Source: an uncultured Chitinophagaceae bacterium (GTDB lineage: Bacteria > Bacteroidota > Bacteroidia > Chitinophagales > Chitinophagaceae). Taken from it: DNA of 19,985 nt. The position numbers and the translations under genes were made by a program. Shown here piece by piece: positions 1-7,320 of the stretch; position 1 is the stretch's first letter, and each line of letters starts with the position of its first letter. The notes under the pieces are model-generated. The model saw only the letters and a program-made list of their open reading frames with translations. It was not told the origin of the DNA and made no database searches. The stretch spans positions 1 to 19,985 of the forward strand of contig CAKSVK010000054.1 in NCBI GenBank assembly GCA_934502905.1, in the 5' to 3' direction.

Positions 1-1770
1 TACGATAACATTCCTTCCGCGTCCATACTTACCAGTGCCCTAGATGGAGCTCAGATCAATGCCACTTATGGCTTTATTACCAGCTATAATGCTGCTCCCC
101 ATTATGCGCAGGTGCTTGAAGCCTCCGGACAGGTGAGGGGACTGGTCACCTGGACCGAGTCCCGTATCATCGGCACCGCTAATTTTACCTATACTGTTAA
201 CATTTATGATGCCGAAGCCCGGCTCATCCAGGTAAAAAGCAAAAACCATCTCGGCGGAACAGACATTGCAACCACCCAATACAGCTGGACGGGTCAGCCC
301 CTGGTGACCCTGCAAAAGCAGGAGAAACCCGGTACCAATGCCCAAACCAGCTACACGATTTCCAAATACGTTTATGATGACCTCGGAAGGCTCGTACGCA
401 CCGATAAGAAGATCAGGCATAACCAGGTCAATGGTGATGCCCTGCCCGCTGCTTATACCACCGTAAGCAAGCTGGAATACGATGCCCTCGGCCAGTTAAA
501 GAAAAAAGAGCTAGGACAAAAGCCCGGCGCTGCCGCTGGCACCCCGCTTTCCACTGCCGAGCACCGTTACAATATCCGGGGCTGGCTGCTGGATGTCAAC
601 AAAGATTATGTCGCGGAGACGCCCAACAACGACCGTTACTTCGGCTTCGAGCTGAGCTACGATAAAAACCCGAGTCTTGGCACCATCATCCCGCAATACA
701 ATGGTAATATCAGCGGGATGCTCTGGAAAAGCGAAGGAGACCAGGCAAAGAGAAGATACAACTATAGCTACGATGCGGTCAACCGGCTCACAGCCGCTGC
801 CTTCACCCAGCATGCAGACGGCAGTGGCAGCAGCGCCATCTTCGACAATGCCAACGGCATGGACTTTAGTGTCAGCGGTCTAACCTATGATGCCAACGGC
901 AACATTATGACAAAAATTCAGAAAGCACTGGTATTGAATGCCGCCCAAACGATTGATGACCTTGTCTATAAATACCTGGGCCACAGTAGCCTACTTGAAT
1001 ATGTCAATGACCGGTCTACAGCATCCCAAAACGGGAAGCTGGGTGATTTTAAAGATGGCAGCAATGGCGCCACGGCGCGGGATTATTCCTATAACATAAA
1101 TGGCAATCTCTTCCTGGATTTGAATAAAGGCATTAGTAATATCACCTATAACCATCTTAACCTGCCATTGGTGATCACCGTCACCGATAAAGGAACCATT
1201 ACTTATACCTATGATGCAGCCGGCAACAAGCTGAGCAAAACAATACAGGAGAACGGAGCCACTGTAAATCATAAAGGCACCAGCCATACCAATATAGACA
1301 TCAGTACGATCACGAACTATATATCGGGATTTGTGTATGAAAGCAAAGTGTACAGCAACAACAGTATTCTTGATGAAGACCTGGGCTATATCGACAGACT
1401 GCAGCTTGCTGCTCATGAAGAAGGCAGGATAAGACCCCTTTTCAATAACGCTGCTACTCCTGATGTACCTACCGGCTTTGCGTACGACTATTTCCTTAAA
1501 GACCAACTGGGCAATACAAGGATGGTGCTGACCGAAGAGCAGAAACAGGACATCTATCCCGCTGTCACGCTCGAAGGTGATATCAACACAGACGGAAACC
1601 CCAATGCTGTATTTAAGGAAAAGGATTACTACAACATTGATCCTTCCAAAATAGTTTTGAAGCAGGATGCCACCGGCATAACGGATTATCCCAATCACAA
1701 TGGTAATCCGCCGGTAAACAACAATCCCAACAGCAATACGACTGCCAACAGTGAAAAGCTTTTAAACTAA
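1..1770 (+). CDS. RHS/YD-repeat protein, 5'-truncated by the window and ending at a frameshift
   Basis: The frame is open from base 1, so this is the C-terminal 589 residues of a larger protein; the GTG at 112 is not a real start. Repeated YD-type motifs are visible (YDDLGRLVR, YDALGQLKK, YDAVNRLTA, YDANGNIMT, YDAAGNKLSK), together with YNIRGWLLDVNKDY and the RHS-core-like DQLGNTRMVL. Proteins of this family are large, secreted or surface-exposed and often carry variable, sometimes toxic, C-termini; the role of this copy is unknown. The frame stops at TAA 1768-1770 within a conserved-looking stretch (NSNTTANSEKLLN), while family-like sequence continues in another frame to 2087. The gene is therefore frameshifted, recoded, or affected by a sequencing error in a T run. 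Membership of the family is secure; integrity is not. Confidence 0.85.
   Translation, partial: YDNIPSASILTSALDGAQINATYGFITSYNAAPHYAQVLEASGQVRGLVTWTESRIIGTANFTYTVNIYDAEARLIQVKSKNHLGGTDIATTQYSWTGQPLVTLQKQEKPGTNAQTSYTISKYVYDDLGRLVRTDKKIRHNQVNGDALPAAYTTVSKLEYDALGQLKKKELGQKPGAAAGTPLSTAEHRYNIRGWLLDVNKDYVAETPNNDRYFGFELSYDKNPSLGTIIPQYNGNISGMLWKSEGDQAKRRYNYSYDAVNRLTAAAFTQHADGSGSSAIFDNANGMDFSVSGLTYDANGNIMTKIQKALVLNAAQTIDDLVYKYLGHSSLLEYVNDRSTASQNGKLGDFKDGSNGATARDYSYNINGNLFLDLNKGISNITYNHLNLPLVITVTDKGTITYTYDAAGNKLSKTIQENGATVNHKGTSHTNIDISTITNYISGFVYESKVYSNNSILDEDLGYIDRLQLAAHEEGRIRPLFNNAATPDVPTGFAYDYFLKDQLGNTRMVLTEEQKQDIYPAVTLEGDINTDGNPNAVFKEKDYYNIDPSKIVLKQDATGITDYPNHNGNPPVNNNPNSNTTANSEKLLN
1761..1770 (+). 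other. T TTA AAC heptamer followed directly by an in-frame TAA
   Basis: In the RHS frame the codons read CTT TTA AAC TAA. Bases 1761-1767 form TTTAAAC in the X XXY YYZ phase, the classic -1 slippery heptamer, and the stop follows at once. A -1 slip puts the next codon at CTA (1767-1769), the frame that stays open to 2087. A stem-loop (CAGGG-gg-TAA with TTACCCTG, 1785-1814) lies 17 nt downstream, further than the 5-9 nt usual for stimulatory structures. The simpler alternative is loss of one T from the run at 1760-1763: five Ts would give KLFKLK in a single frame. Confidence 0.5.
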
Positions 1771-2087
1771 AGGACAATACCACGCAGGGGGTAACCGGGC
1801 TGGGCATTACCCTGAAAGTAATGGCCGGCGACCGTATCGATATCTGGGGTAAGAGCTATTACTTTACCAATGTATCGGATGGTAATACCAACAATAAGGA
1901 CATTGCCACGCTTGCGATTCTGGAAGGGCTGCTGGCAGGTCCTACCGGTGGGATAGCTGCGGGAGCGCATGGTGGCGTGACGGGAAGCCAGTTGGAGGGG
2001 GTTACGGGCAGTATGGAAGGCATAATAGATCTTTTCTTCCCGACGTTGGTATTCCGACCGCATCACCGTAGTTGGTATGCAGCATAG
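1767..2087 (+). pseudogene. Displaced 3' segment of the RHS gene, in the -1 frame
   Basis: Read from CTA at 1767, this frame gives 106 residues (LKDNTTQGVTGLGITLKVM, then AGDRIDIWGKSYYF, and later LLAGPTGGIAAGAHGGVTG) before TAG at 2085-2087. From memory of Bacteroidota RHS proteins, the block TGLGITLKVMAGD..D.(F/W)GKSYYF directly follows the NSNT..NS stretch in intact homologues, so this is the natural continuation of the upstream gene rather than a separate gene. The last 30 or so residues (VTGSMEGIIDLFF and on to RSWYAA) no longer look like the family, and the expected terminal RHS core is absent. An internal ATG at 1821 has no visible ribosome binding site and is not considered a real start. 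Confidence 0.6.
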
Positions 2088-2337
2088 CCAATGAGTATAG
2101 CGTACCAACAACGATATTGAAGAGTTCATCTGGTCTATCTCCATCCCTGGTTTCTTTAAATGCTCCACAGTGTCTACCTGTGAATAGGTTATATGTTAGC
2201 AAGTGATTATACCTATCAGAGTCCAGTCAGCCACAAAAGGTAATGTGTTGCGACGCTTAAAAGAACTGAAGTGGCAAAAATCGACTAAAAGGGGAAGGAA
2301 ATTTTTTGTAGAACAGGTAGCTTACCTACATAAGCTA
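2088..2337. other. Unassigned stretch after the RHS remnant
   Basis: No gene can be supported here. It is more AT-rich than the RHS segment and has short overlapping frames on both strands. The longest on the minus strand (to about 2202, containing TYNLFTGRHCGAF) and a 48-codon plus-strand frame from GTG 2203 have no ribosome binding site and no recognised family. It may be a decayed or replaced RHS C-terminal module. The only clear structure is the hairpin at 2316-2339. Confidence 0.4.
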
Positions 2338-2339
2338 TC
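2316..2339 (-). terminator. Hairpin at the 3' end of the beta-helix gene, possibly bidirectional
   Basis: TAGCTTA (2318-2324) and TAAGCTA (2331-2337) pair perfectly around a 6-nt loop, and on the plus strand the stem extends to 2316/2339 with one G-U. It overlaps the TGA stop (2340-2338) of the minus-strand beta-helix gene. No clean U tract follows on either side, so a Rho-independent function is plausible only by position between converging genes. Confidence 0.35.
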
Positions 2340-4701
2340 ATTTGGTTCTTAACCTTATTTCCAATACCTGCTGGTTACGCATGACTGTTACCGGTATATG
2401 ACCGGTCCAGTTGAGGGTTTGGTAGATGTCCATCAGCTCCTTTACATCCCCGACGGGTTTGCTGCCGGCAGAGCGGATGACATCCCTGTCCTGCAAACCT
2501 GACTGAGCCAGCAGGCTATTGTTCCCGGCGGATACGATCACTACGCCGGTTTCATCCGGCAGTCCGTAGGCGGAGCGATCGCCCGGCCCCTCCACGGACT
2601 TGATGGTGCCTCCTAAAAAAGCAACTGTTACCGACTTGTCTGCCAGCCCGGCATCGGTGATAAGCACGGGTATAACGGGTTGCTGCGCTATTTTTTTCAG
2701 CGAAGGCTTTTGCACGCCAAATGTATGCATCGGGAAATTTCTGAAACCTGTTTTTAGGGCCGGTGACCCCGGTTTTACCGTATAGTCTCCCTTTGCGGGA
2801 TCGGTGAACAGGGGATCGCCTGCCAGGCTGTTTTTATCCGTACCCCGGGATTGGGCCTCATGCAGGGCCGCGCTATCGGGAAACAGGTTGTTATCGATCT
2901 TATTACCCCAGTCACTGACCTGTATGGGTGCATATTTTTTCATCACGATGTTTCTTTCAAATGCATCGCCGCTGTTGTGGAACCATACATGCGGGTGAAA
3001 GGAATTGTTGATCATGATATTGTTTTCCACAATGCGGTAAAATCCTTCCCGCAGCTTCAACCCGCCGTTCAGGCACAGGTTGTTGTAAATATGGTAATTG
3101 GAGGAGCCGTCGTCCAGGTCTATATCCCAGCCGTGGTCGCAGCGGAACCGGTTGTTGCGTATGATGGTTTGCTTTTGCGCATCCAGGAGGATCAATTCCG
3201 GGTGCGCGGCTACAAGACTATCCATATAGTTTCTGCCCGGCGCCCAGAAACGGTCACGTCCCCATGAATTGAAAGAGCCGTGGTCTCCTGTTTCCCGCAC
3301 AGTGTTGAATACGTCATTGAATGCAATGACATGCCCGCCAAAGCAGCCGTCGCCGATATTGATGCCTGCTCTTGAGGTCTGGTATATGCTGTTATAGCTG
3401 ACCGTTATTTCAGCGGCCACCTGTATCTGCACACCGGTTGCCTGCTTTTCTATATCTCCCAGGTCGTGAAAGAGGTTATTGGTCACGATACAATTTTGAG
3501 GGAAATTCCGGGTGAGTGGTCCGGGTGTTTTATCCAGCCTGGCATAGGGAACAAAATTCTCATAGCCGTAGGCGGGAGAGCGTACGGCCCTGGTATCGCC
3601 GATAAAACACACGGCGTTAGCGCCCGTATTGTAAATATGGCAACCGGTAATGGTATCGTACCTGTTATAGTTACTCACCATGATCGCGTTGCCGCCGATG
3701 CCTTCAAAAACACAATCCGCTATGGTACAGCTTTCCGTGCCATCCAGCAAAATGGCGCCACCGCGGTAGATCGTCCAGTCGCTGCGCAATAATGGCTCTT
3801 TGGTATCCATAAAGCTTCTTTCGTTGTGGGCGAAGCGGATGCCTGTAATGCGGATATGCCTGAGCGGACGGGTTTCCGTTCCTTTCAGCTCAAGGGTATT
3901 TTTGAATTGGGCTACTTCTATGGTTGCTTTTGTAATATCCGTTGCTGCAGGGGGGTAGTAGTAAAGCCTGCTGTTATTTTTGTCCAGCCACCATTCCCCG
4001 GGCGCATCCAGCTCTTCAAAAATATTTTCTACAAACCGGTAATTTTCGTGCATTTTATTGGGACGGTTGTTTTGCCATCCTCCTTCCAGCTGCACATTCC
4101 CGTTGCTATCGGTACCGGTTATACGATAGTGAAATCCTCCCCACTCATGCGCATGGAGCGCATGTATATAGCCACCCGCAGGATCGCTCCATTTTTTCAC
4201 CCTTTCCGGGGCTATGGCATCCGCCGCCGTACCATGAAATATCCTGGCTGCCGGATCATAATTGGGGTAACGTGCCATCGGCTGCAGGCTATCATTTACA
4301 TAGAACCTTTCAAAGGCTATTCCCCTGGGAACATCCGCTGTATATATTCCATTCTTCCAGGGTCTCCATTGCAGTTGCAGCCGTTTCCCGGCGCTGATGA
4401 TTACCGTTTCGTTTTCATAAGCGGTTATCTCCAGTCCTGCAGGAAAGAATCGCGTGGCCTCTATCGTAATGGTTTTATCAAGGTAGTGTATCCCCTCCCG
4501 TAAAAAGATCTTTACCTGTTTGGATTTTATTCCCGAGGCGATCTCCACCGCATGATGCAGGGTTTTAAAAGGCCGCTGCGCAGAACCGTTGTTCCGGTCA
4601 TTACCGCCGGGAGACACGTGAAAGCTGACCTGTGCCGCCAGCGGAAAACAGAATACAGTCAGAAGAAAATACAGGAAATATTTCTTTACAGGGTCTTGCA
4701 T
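2338..4701 (-). CDS. Secreted right-handed parallel beta-helix protein (GH141-like) with C-terminal PDZ-like domain
   Basis: The protein is 787 residues. Residues 1-23 form a signal peptide (KKYFLYFLLTVFCFPLAAQ), giving a periplasmic or exported enzyme. The start of the mature part, FHVSPGGNDRNNGS..PFKTL, is the usual entry to a right-handed beta-helix with pectate-lyase-like repeats. The middle has EWWLDKNNSRLYYYPP and many helix rungs (ITGIRFAHN, IADCVFEGIGG, TNNLFHDLG, VSYNSIYQTSRAGI). DHGSFNSWGRDRFW begins at about residue 473 and is followed by the Asp-rich DIDLDDGS. These features resemble GH141-type glycosidases by recall, where aspartates are catalytic; I cannot assign the exact residues. 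Residues about 705-787 look like a PDZ fold (SGLQDRDVI, then GHIPVTVMRNQQ). It lies 56 bp after fecR on the same strand with no terminator between them, so it is probably co-transcribed with the sigma/anti-sigma pair. Beta-helix fold is confident; enzyme family and substrate are inference. Confidence 0.82.
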   Translation of the reverse strand: MQDPVKKYFLYFLLTVFCFPLAAQVSFHVSPGGNDRNNGSAQRPFKTLHHAVEIASGIKSKQVKIFLREGIHYLDKTITIEATRFFPAGLEITAYENETVIISAGKRLQLQWRPWKNGIYTADVPRGIAFERFYVNDSLQPMARYPNYDPAARIFHGTAADAIAPERVKKWSDPAGGYIHALHAHEWGGFHYRITGTDSNGNVQLEGGWQNNRPNKMHENYRFVENIFEELDAPGEWWLDKNNSRLYYYPPAATDITKATIEVAQFKNTLELKGTETRPLRHIRITGIRFAHNERSFMDTKEPLLRSDWTIYRGGAILLDGTESCTIADCVFEGIGGNAIMVSNYNRYDTITGCHIYNTGANAVCFIGDTRAVRSPAYGYENFVPYARLDKTPGPLTRNFPQNCIVTNNLFHDLGDIEKQATGVQIQVAAEITVSYNSIYQTSRAGINIGDGCFGGHVIAFNDVFNTVRETGDHGSFNSWGRDRFWAPGRNYMDSLVAAHPELILLDAQKQTIIRNNRFRCDHGWDIDLDDGSSNYHIYNNLCLNGGLKLREGFYRIVENNIMINNSFHPHVWFHNSGDAFERNIVMKKYAPIQVSDWGNKIDNNLFPDSAALHEAQSRGTDKNSLAGDPLFTDPAKGDYTVKPGSPALKTGFRNFPMHTFGVQKPSLKKIAQQPVIPVLITDAGLADKSVTVAFLGGTIKSVEGPGDRSAYGLPDETGVVIVSAGNNSLLAQSGLQDRDVIRSAGSKPVGDVKELMDIYQTLNWTGHIPVTVMRNQQVLEIRLRTK

Positions 4702-4757
4702 GAACGTTTATTATCTAAGTTATGATAAGTGACCGGGAATTACCATAAAGCTCAGTT

Positions 4758-5987
4758 TTAGTTCACAACTATTTTTCCGTTTTCTATTGTAAAACGAACA
4801 ACACCTGTAAGCTCCAGGGCTTTTAATGCGTCAGACAACATGGTGTTCATGGGAATGTCGGCATAAAACCTGTCATTTATTTTCCGGTTAAACACCACGT
4901 CTGCATCATACCATCTGCTTAATTGTCTTAGTATCACCTCCAGGTCACATCCTTCAAAATGAAAAAAGCCATTCTTCCAGGCTATTACATCATTCACTTT
5001 TACATTCTCCAGCACTTTCATTCCTTCCTGCGAAGAGAACACCGACTGTTGTCCCGGCACAAGCTTTTTTGAACTGCCGTTATTATTATAAACAACAGAT
5101 CCTTCCAGTAAAGTTGTCCGCACTTCATTTTCTTCGGGATAGGCCATAATATTGAAATGTGTTCCGAGTACATTTACTTCACCGCCATTTCCTGCTGCCG
5201 GATTGATCTTTACAGTAAAGGGAACTTTATCTTTTGACCCGGCTTTGACCATTGGTGCAACTTCAAAATACACTTCACCGGTAATTTCAACCATTCTTTC
5301 CTCTGTTCCGAAAAGAGCCGGAAAACGTAGAGAAGATGCAGCATTTAACCAGGCTTTTGTACCGTCTGATAATTCAATCGCATACTGCCCTCCCCGTGGT
5401 GTAATAATAGTATTATAGGCCGGCTTGCCGGTTGTAGTACTTGCCGGTTGATAGTTGATCTTTTCGCCCGATTTTACGATGTTCACATTTCCCTGCCGGG
5501 CAAGTATACCGTTTTCAGCATCATCGAGTACCACATTTGATCCATCATCTAACAACAAGGTAGCCTTGTTGGCGCCGGGGGGTATATCCTGGCCTGTTTT
5601 TCTGTTCTTTGTATCGTTTACCCTGACGATCTGCTGCCGGGGATCTTCAGGGGATAAAAAATATCCCAGGAGCAGGAAAAATGATATGACGGAAGCTGCC
5701 ACCAGTCCCTGCTTCCAGAACCTGATGACCAAAGTTTTTTTCCGGGGTGGGGTTATGCCGGCTTTTTCATGGATCAGCTGCAGCATTTCGGCCGGATCAT
5801 ATAGTGATGTGTTTTCTCCAGGTTGCACACCTGCCGCGAGTGGTCGCTGTAGTGTTTCCTGCAGCTCTTCGCTTCCTGTATTTTCCAGGTAGTCCAAAAG
5901 CCATTGCTTTTCTTCTTCCGTCAGCGTATGTTTAGCCAACAATTCTGTCAACTTGTTATCCAGGTCATTGTTGTTATTTTCTCCCAC
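4758..5987 (-). CDS. FecR-family anti-sigma factor
   Basis: The product is a 409-residue inner-membrane regulator that would hold the neighbouring ECF sigma factor and pass on a signal from the SusC receptor. Residues 1-85 are a cytoplasmic anti-sigma region. Residues about 94-112 (GLVAASVISFFLLLGYFLS) form one membrane span. The periplasmic FecR core lies at about 195-295 (TPRGGQYAIELSDGTKAWLN, ITGEVYFEVAP, VLGTHFNIMAY), and the C-terminal DUF4974 domain at about 338-407 (FHFEGCDLEVILRQLSRWYD). The start is GTG at 5987: an in-frame TAA sits two codons upstream and no ATG lies nearby, so GTG is the only reasonable choice. It is 74 bp after the sigma gene on the same strand. Length and domain order are typical. 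Confidence 0.93.
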   Translation of the reverse strand: MGENNNNDLDNKLTELLAKHTLTEEEKQWLLDYLENTGSEELQETLQRPLAAGVQPGENTSLYDPAEMLQLIHEKAGITPPRKKTLVIRFWKQGLVAASVISFFLLLGYFLSPEDPRQQIVRVNDTKNRKTGQDIPPGANKATLLLDDGSNVVLDDAENGILARQGNVNIVKSGEKINYQPASTTTGKPAYNTIITPRGGQYAIELSDGTKAWLNAASSLRFPALFGTEERMVEITGEVYFEVAPMVKAGSKDKVPFTVKINPAAGNGGEVNVLGTHFNIMAYPEENEVRTTLLEGSVVYNNNGSSKKLVPGQQSVFSSQEGMKVLENVKVNDVIAWKNGFFHFEGCDLEVILRQLSRWYDADVVFNRKINDRFYADIPMNTMLSDALKALELTGVVRFTIENGKIVVN

Positions 5988-6061
5988 TGTTTAAATATTA
6001 GTTTTTGAGCTGATAAACCAACCTGCCGGCTTCAGCTGCTTCATTAATTAATACGGGATTA

Positions 6062-6682
6062 TTAAAAAAGGGGGGGGTAAAAAAGTGTATAAAAGTGCAT
6101 AAAGGTGCATGATACCAGAAAAATTGAGATCAACGACTGCGACTGATGGTGGATGTTGTTTTTTATATGTGTAACTGCTGCAGTAAGGTATTCTTTAACG
6201 GTATGTTTTGAAATATTTAATTCCCGGGCGGTTTCTTCATACGTCTTCCCGTTAAGCTTGCACAATTCAAAGACTTTTCTCTTTTTAGGCGACAGGTCAC
6301 TTATGGCCTGTTGTAATAATTCCAGTTGTTTTTCCTGCTCTATCTTTTTTTTGCAGTCATCAGGGTCTTCCGCAATGGTTATCTCTTCCAATAAAAGAGG
6401 TTTTATAACGGTAAGCCTTAAATGATCAATACATTTGCGATGACTTATTGTAAACAGCCATCCAGCAATGCTTTTACCGGGATTTAAGATCGCTCTTTTT
6501 ATCCAAAGAGTAACAAATACGTCCTGTAAGATGTCCTTTGAGATATCGGGGTCTTTTATGATCCTCAGAATATTTGCATACACAGACTTGTGATATTTCC
6601 AGTACAATGCATCAAACGCTGACGCATCATCGTTTCCAATATCTCTCACAAGCTGTTGTTCATCGTTGTTTGCGGGCTTCAT
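6062..6682 (-). CDS. ECF-type RNA polymerase sigma-70 factor
   Basis: This 206-residue sigma factor is of the kind paired with FecR and SusC/SusD in Bacteroidota. Region 2 spans about residues 23-90 (FDALYWKYHKSVYANILRII, DILQDVFVTLWIKR, SIAGWLFTISHRKCIDHLR). Region 4 spans about 122-174 (LSPKKRKVFELCKLNGKTYE, then LNISKHTVKEYLTAA, the helix-turn-helix). After it comes a hydrophobic tail (residues about 184-206, LISIFLVSCTFMHFYTLFYP) that could touch the membrane. The tail is coded over three tandem 10-bp repeats and a G8 tract, so its sequence may be unstable. It starts at ATG 6682 and is the first gene of a minus-strand operon, divergent from susC. It probably drives the SusC/SusD operon when released by FecR; this is inferred from context. 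Confidence 0.93.
   Translation of the reverse strand: MKPANNDEQQLVRDIGNDDASAFDALYWKYHKSVYANILRIIKDPDISKDILQDVFVTLWIKRAILNPGKSIAGWLFTISHRKCIDHLRLTVIKPLLLEEITIAEDPDDCKKKIEQEKQLELLQQAISDLSPKKRKVFELCKLNGKTYEETARELNISKHTVKEYLTAAVTHIKNNIHHQSQSLISIFLVSCTFMHFYTLFYPPLF
6070..6110. repeat. G8 homopolymer and three tandem 10-bp repeats at the sigma gene 3' end
   Basis: Bases 6070-6077 are eight G residues. Bases 6081-6110 are three consecutive 10-mers (AAAAGTGTAT, AAAAGTGCAT, AAAGGTGCAT), each differing from the next by one base. Both lie inside the last codons of the minus-strand sigma gene. Because 10 is not a multiple of 3, gain or loss of a unit would change the C-terminal frame. Confidence 0.7.
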
Positions 6683-6753
6683 AACAATAACAAGCAGTAA
6701 GTCAAAAAAAATAGATCAGGTTCAATTTATATGGAAAATACAATATTACCCAG

Positions 6754-6761
6754 CAAAATTA
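6754..6761 (-). promoter_or_regulatory. Candidate -7 box (TAATTTTG) for the sigma-fecR operon
   Basis: On the minus strand the bases read TAATTTTG, matching the Bacteroidota housekeeping -7 consensus TAnnTTTG, about 72 nt before the sigma factor ATG. No convincing TTTG -33 element is seen at the expected distance, so this is a weak call. Confidence 0.25.
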
Positions 6762-7213
6762 TAAACAAGTCCGTTTCTGGTTATAAGTAGTACCTGCTTA
6801 ATATTCCCATATAAAGATAAACATTTTCTTTTTTCTTTGTATTGCATCTTATTAACTACTTATTCTTTGATATTAACCCCTCCGGAATTAAAAATATAGC
6901 TTTCGGATTTTTAAGGAAGCCATGTGGGGTCGTCTATTTAGGAGAAATATGGTTCCCGGGTTATTCTCCAATCCTATTTCTTATGCTGATGCCATGACAA
7001 TAACAGTAGAAGTGACAATTTATTTTTTGCAGGGCTTACCCCCCCGCTTTCTCTATTTCCCGTATTTATATTGAAGAGAGGGATGCAACGATGATTGCTG
7101 TATACATTGGATGCCAATATTAAATGAATGCAGGGAGTGAAAATAAAATTATGTATTAAACCTTTTTTATGATGCCTCCGGGATCAACCTGAGAATAATT
7201 AAAGTAAAACAGC

Positions 7214-7270
7214 GAATTAACTAAAAAACCGGAAGTGCGGGAACACTGCCGGTCGGGGTCCAGTTAATTC
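7214..7270 (+). promoter_or_regulatory. Nested inverted repeats upstream of susC
   Basis: The outer arms are GAATTAACT (7214-7222) and AGTTAATTC (7262-7270), a perfect 9-bp pair. Inside them, CCGGaAGTG (7229-7237) and CACTgCCGG (7244-7252) pair 4+4 with one mismatch around a 6-nt loop. The element ends 50 bp before the susC ATG. It could be a leader RNA fold or a regulator site; function is unproven. Confidence 0.55.
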
Positions 7271-7320
7271 AATTAAAACCGGTAATAGTCTTTATTGTTT
7301 AACCAAACTTGTACAAAACT

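Larger units (their letters stand above)
6683..7320. promoter_or_regulatory. Divergent control region between the sigma operon and the susC operon
   Basis: This 638-bp AT-rich stretch has no supportable gene. It must hold the promoters for both divergent operons. Visible items are a minus-strand TAATTTTG (6761-6754), an imperfect plus-strand TTTG (6836-6839) with TATTCTTTG (6861-6869) at 21-nt spacing, a weak hairpin with GGAGAA/TTCTCC arms (6941-6969), and the nested inverted repeats at 7214-7270. An exact Bacteroidota TAnnTTTG box for susC was not found close to the gene, which fits use of an alternative (ECF) sigma factor whose site I cannot recognise. Confidence 0.6.

Noticed and set aside
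991..1698. Long open frame on the minus strand opposite the RHS gene
   Set aside because: It mirrors the repeat-rich coding strand, has no recognisable domain or ribosome binding site, and the plus strand carries clear YD motifs.
1821..2087. Independent small gene starting at ATG 1821
   Set aside because: Family-like RHS sequence extends upstream of this ATG in the same frame to about 1767, so it is the displaced end of the RHS gene.
2203..2349. 48-codon plus-strand frame from GTG, basic in composition
   Set aside because: No ribosome binding site, no family, and it overlaps the 3' end of the beta-helix gene.
3826..4503. Long plus-strand frame opposite the beta-helix gene
   Set aside because: Composition (many Cys, Arg, Pro) and lack of any family match mark it as a shadow of the minus-strand gene, which has a signal peptide and beta-helix motifs.
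6836..6869. TTTG with TATTCTTTG as a susC housekeeping promoter
   Set aside because: The -7 box has one extra base compared with TAnnTTTG and lies about 450 bp from the gene; too weak to list as a feature.
7309..7320. TTG at 7309 as start of susC
   Set aside because: ATG at 7321 gives the usual SusC N-terminus; the TTG adds only four residues and has no ribosome binding site.
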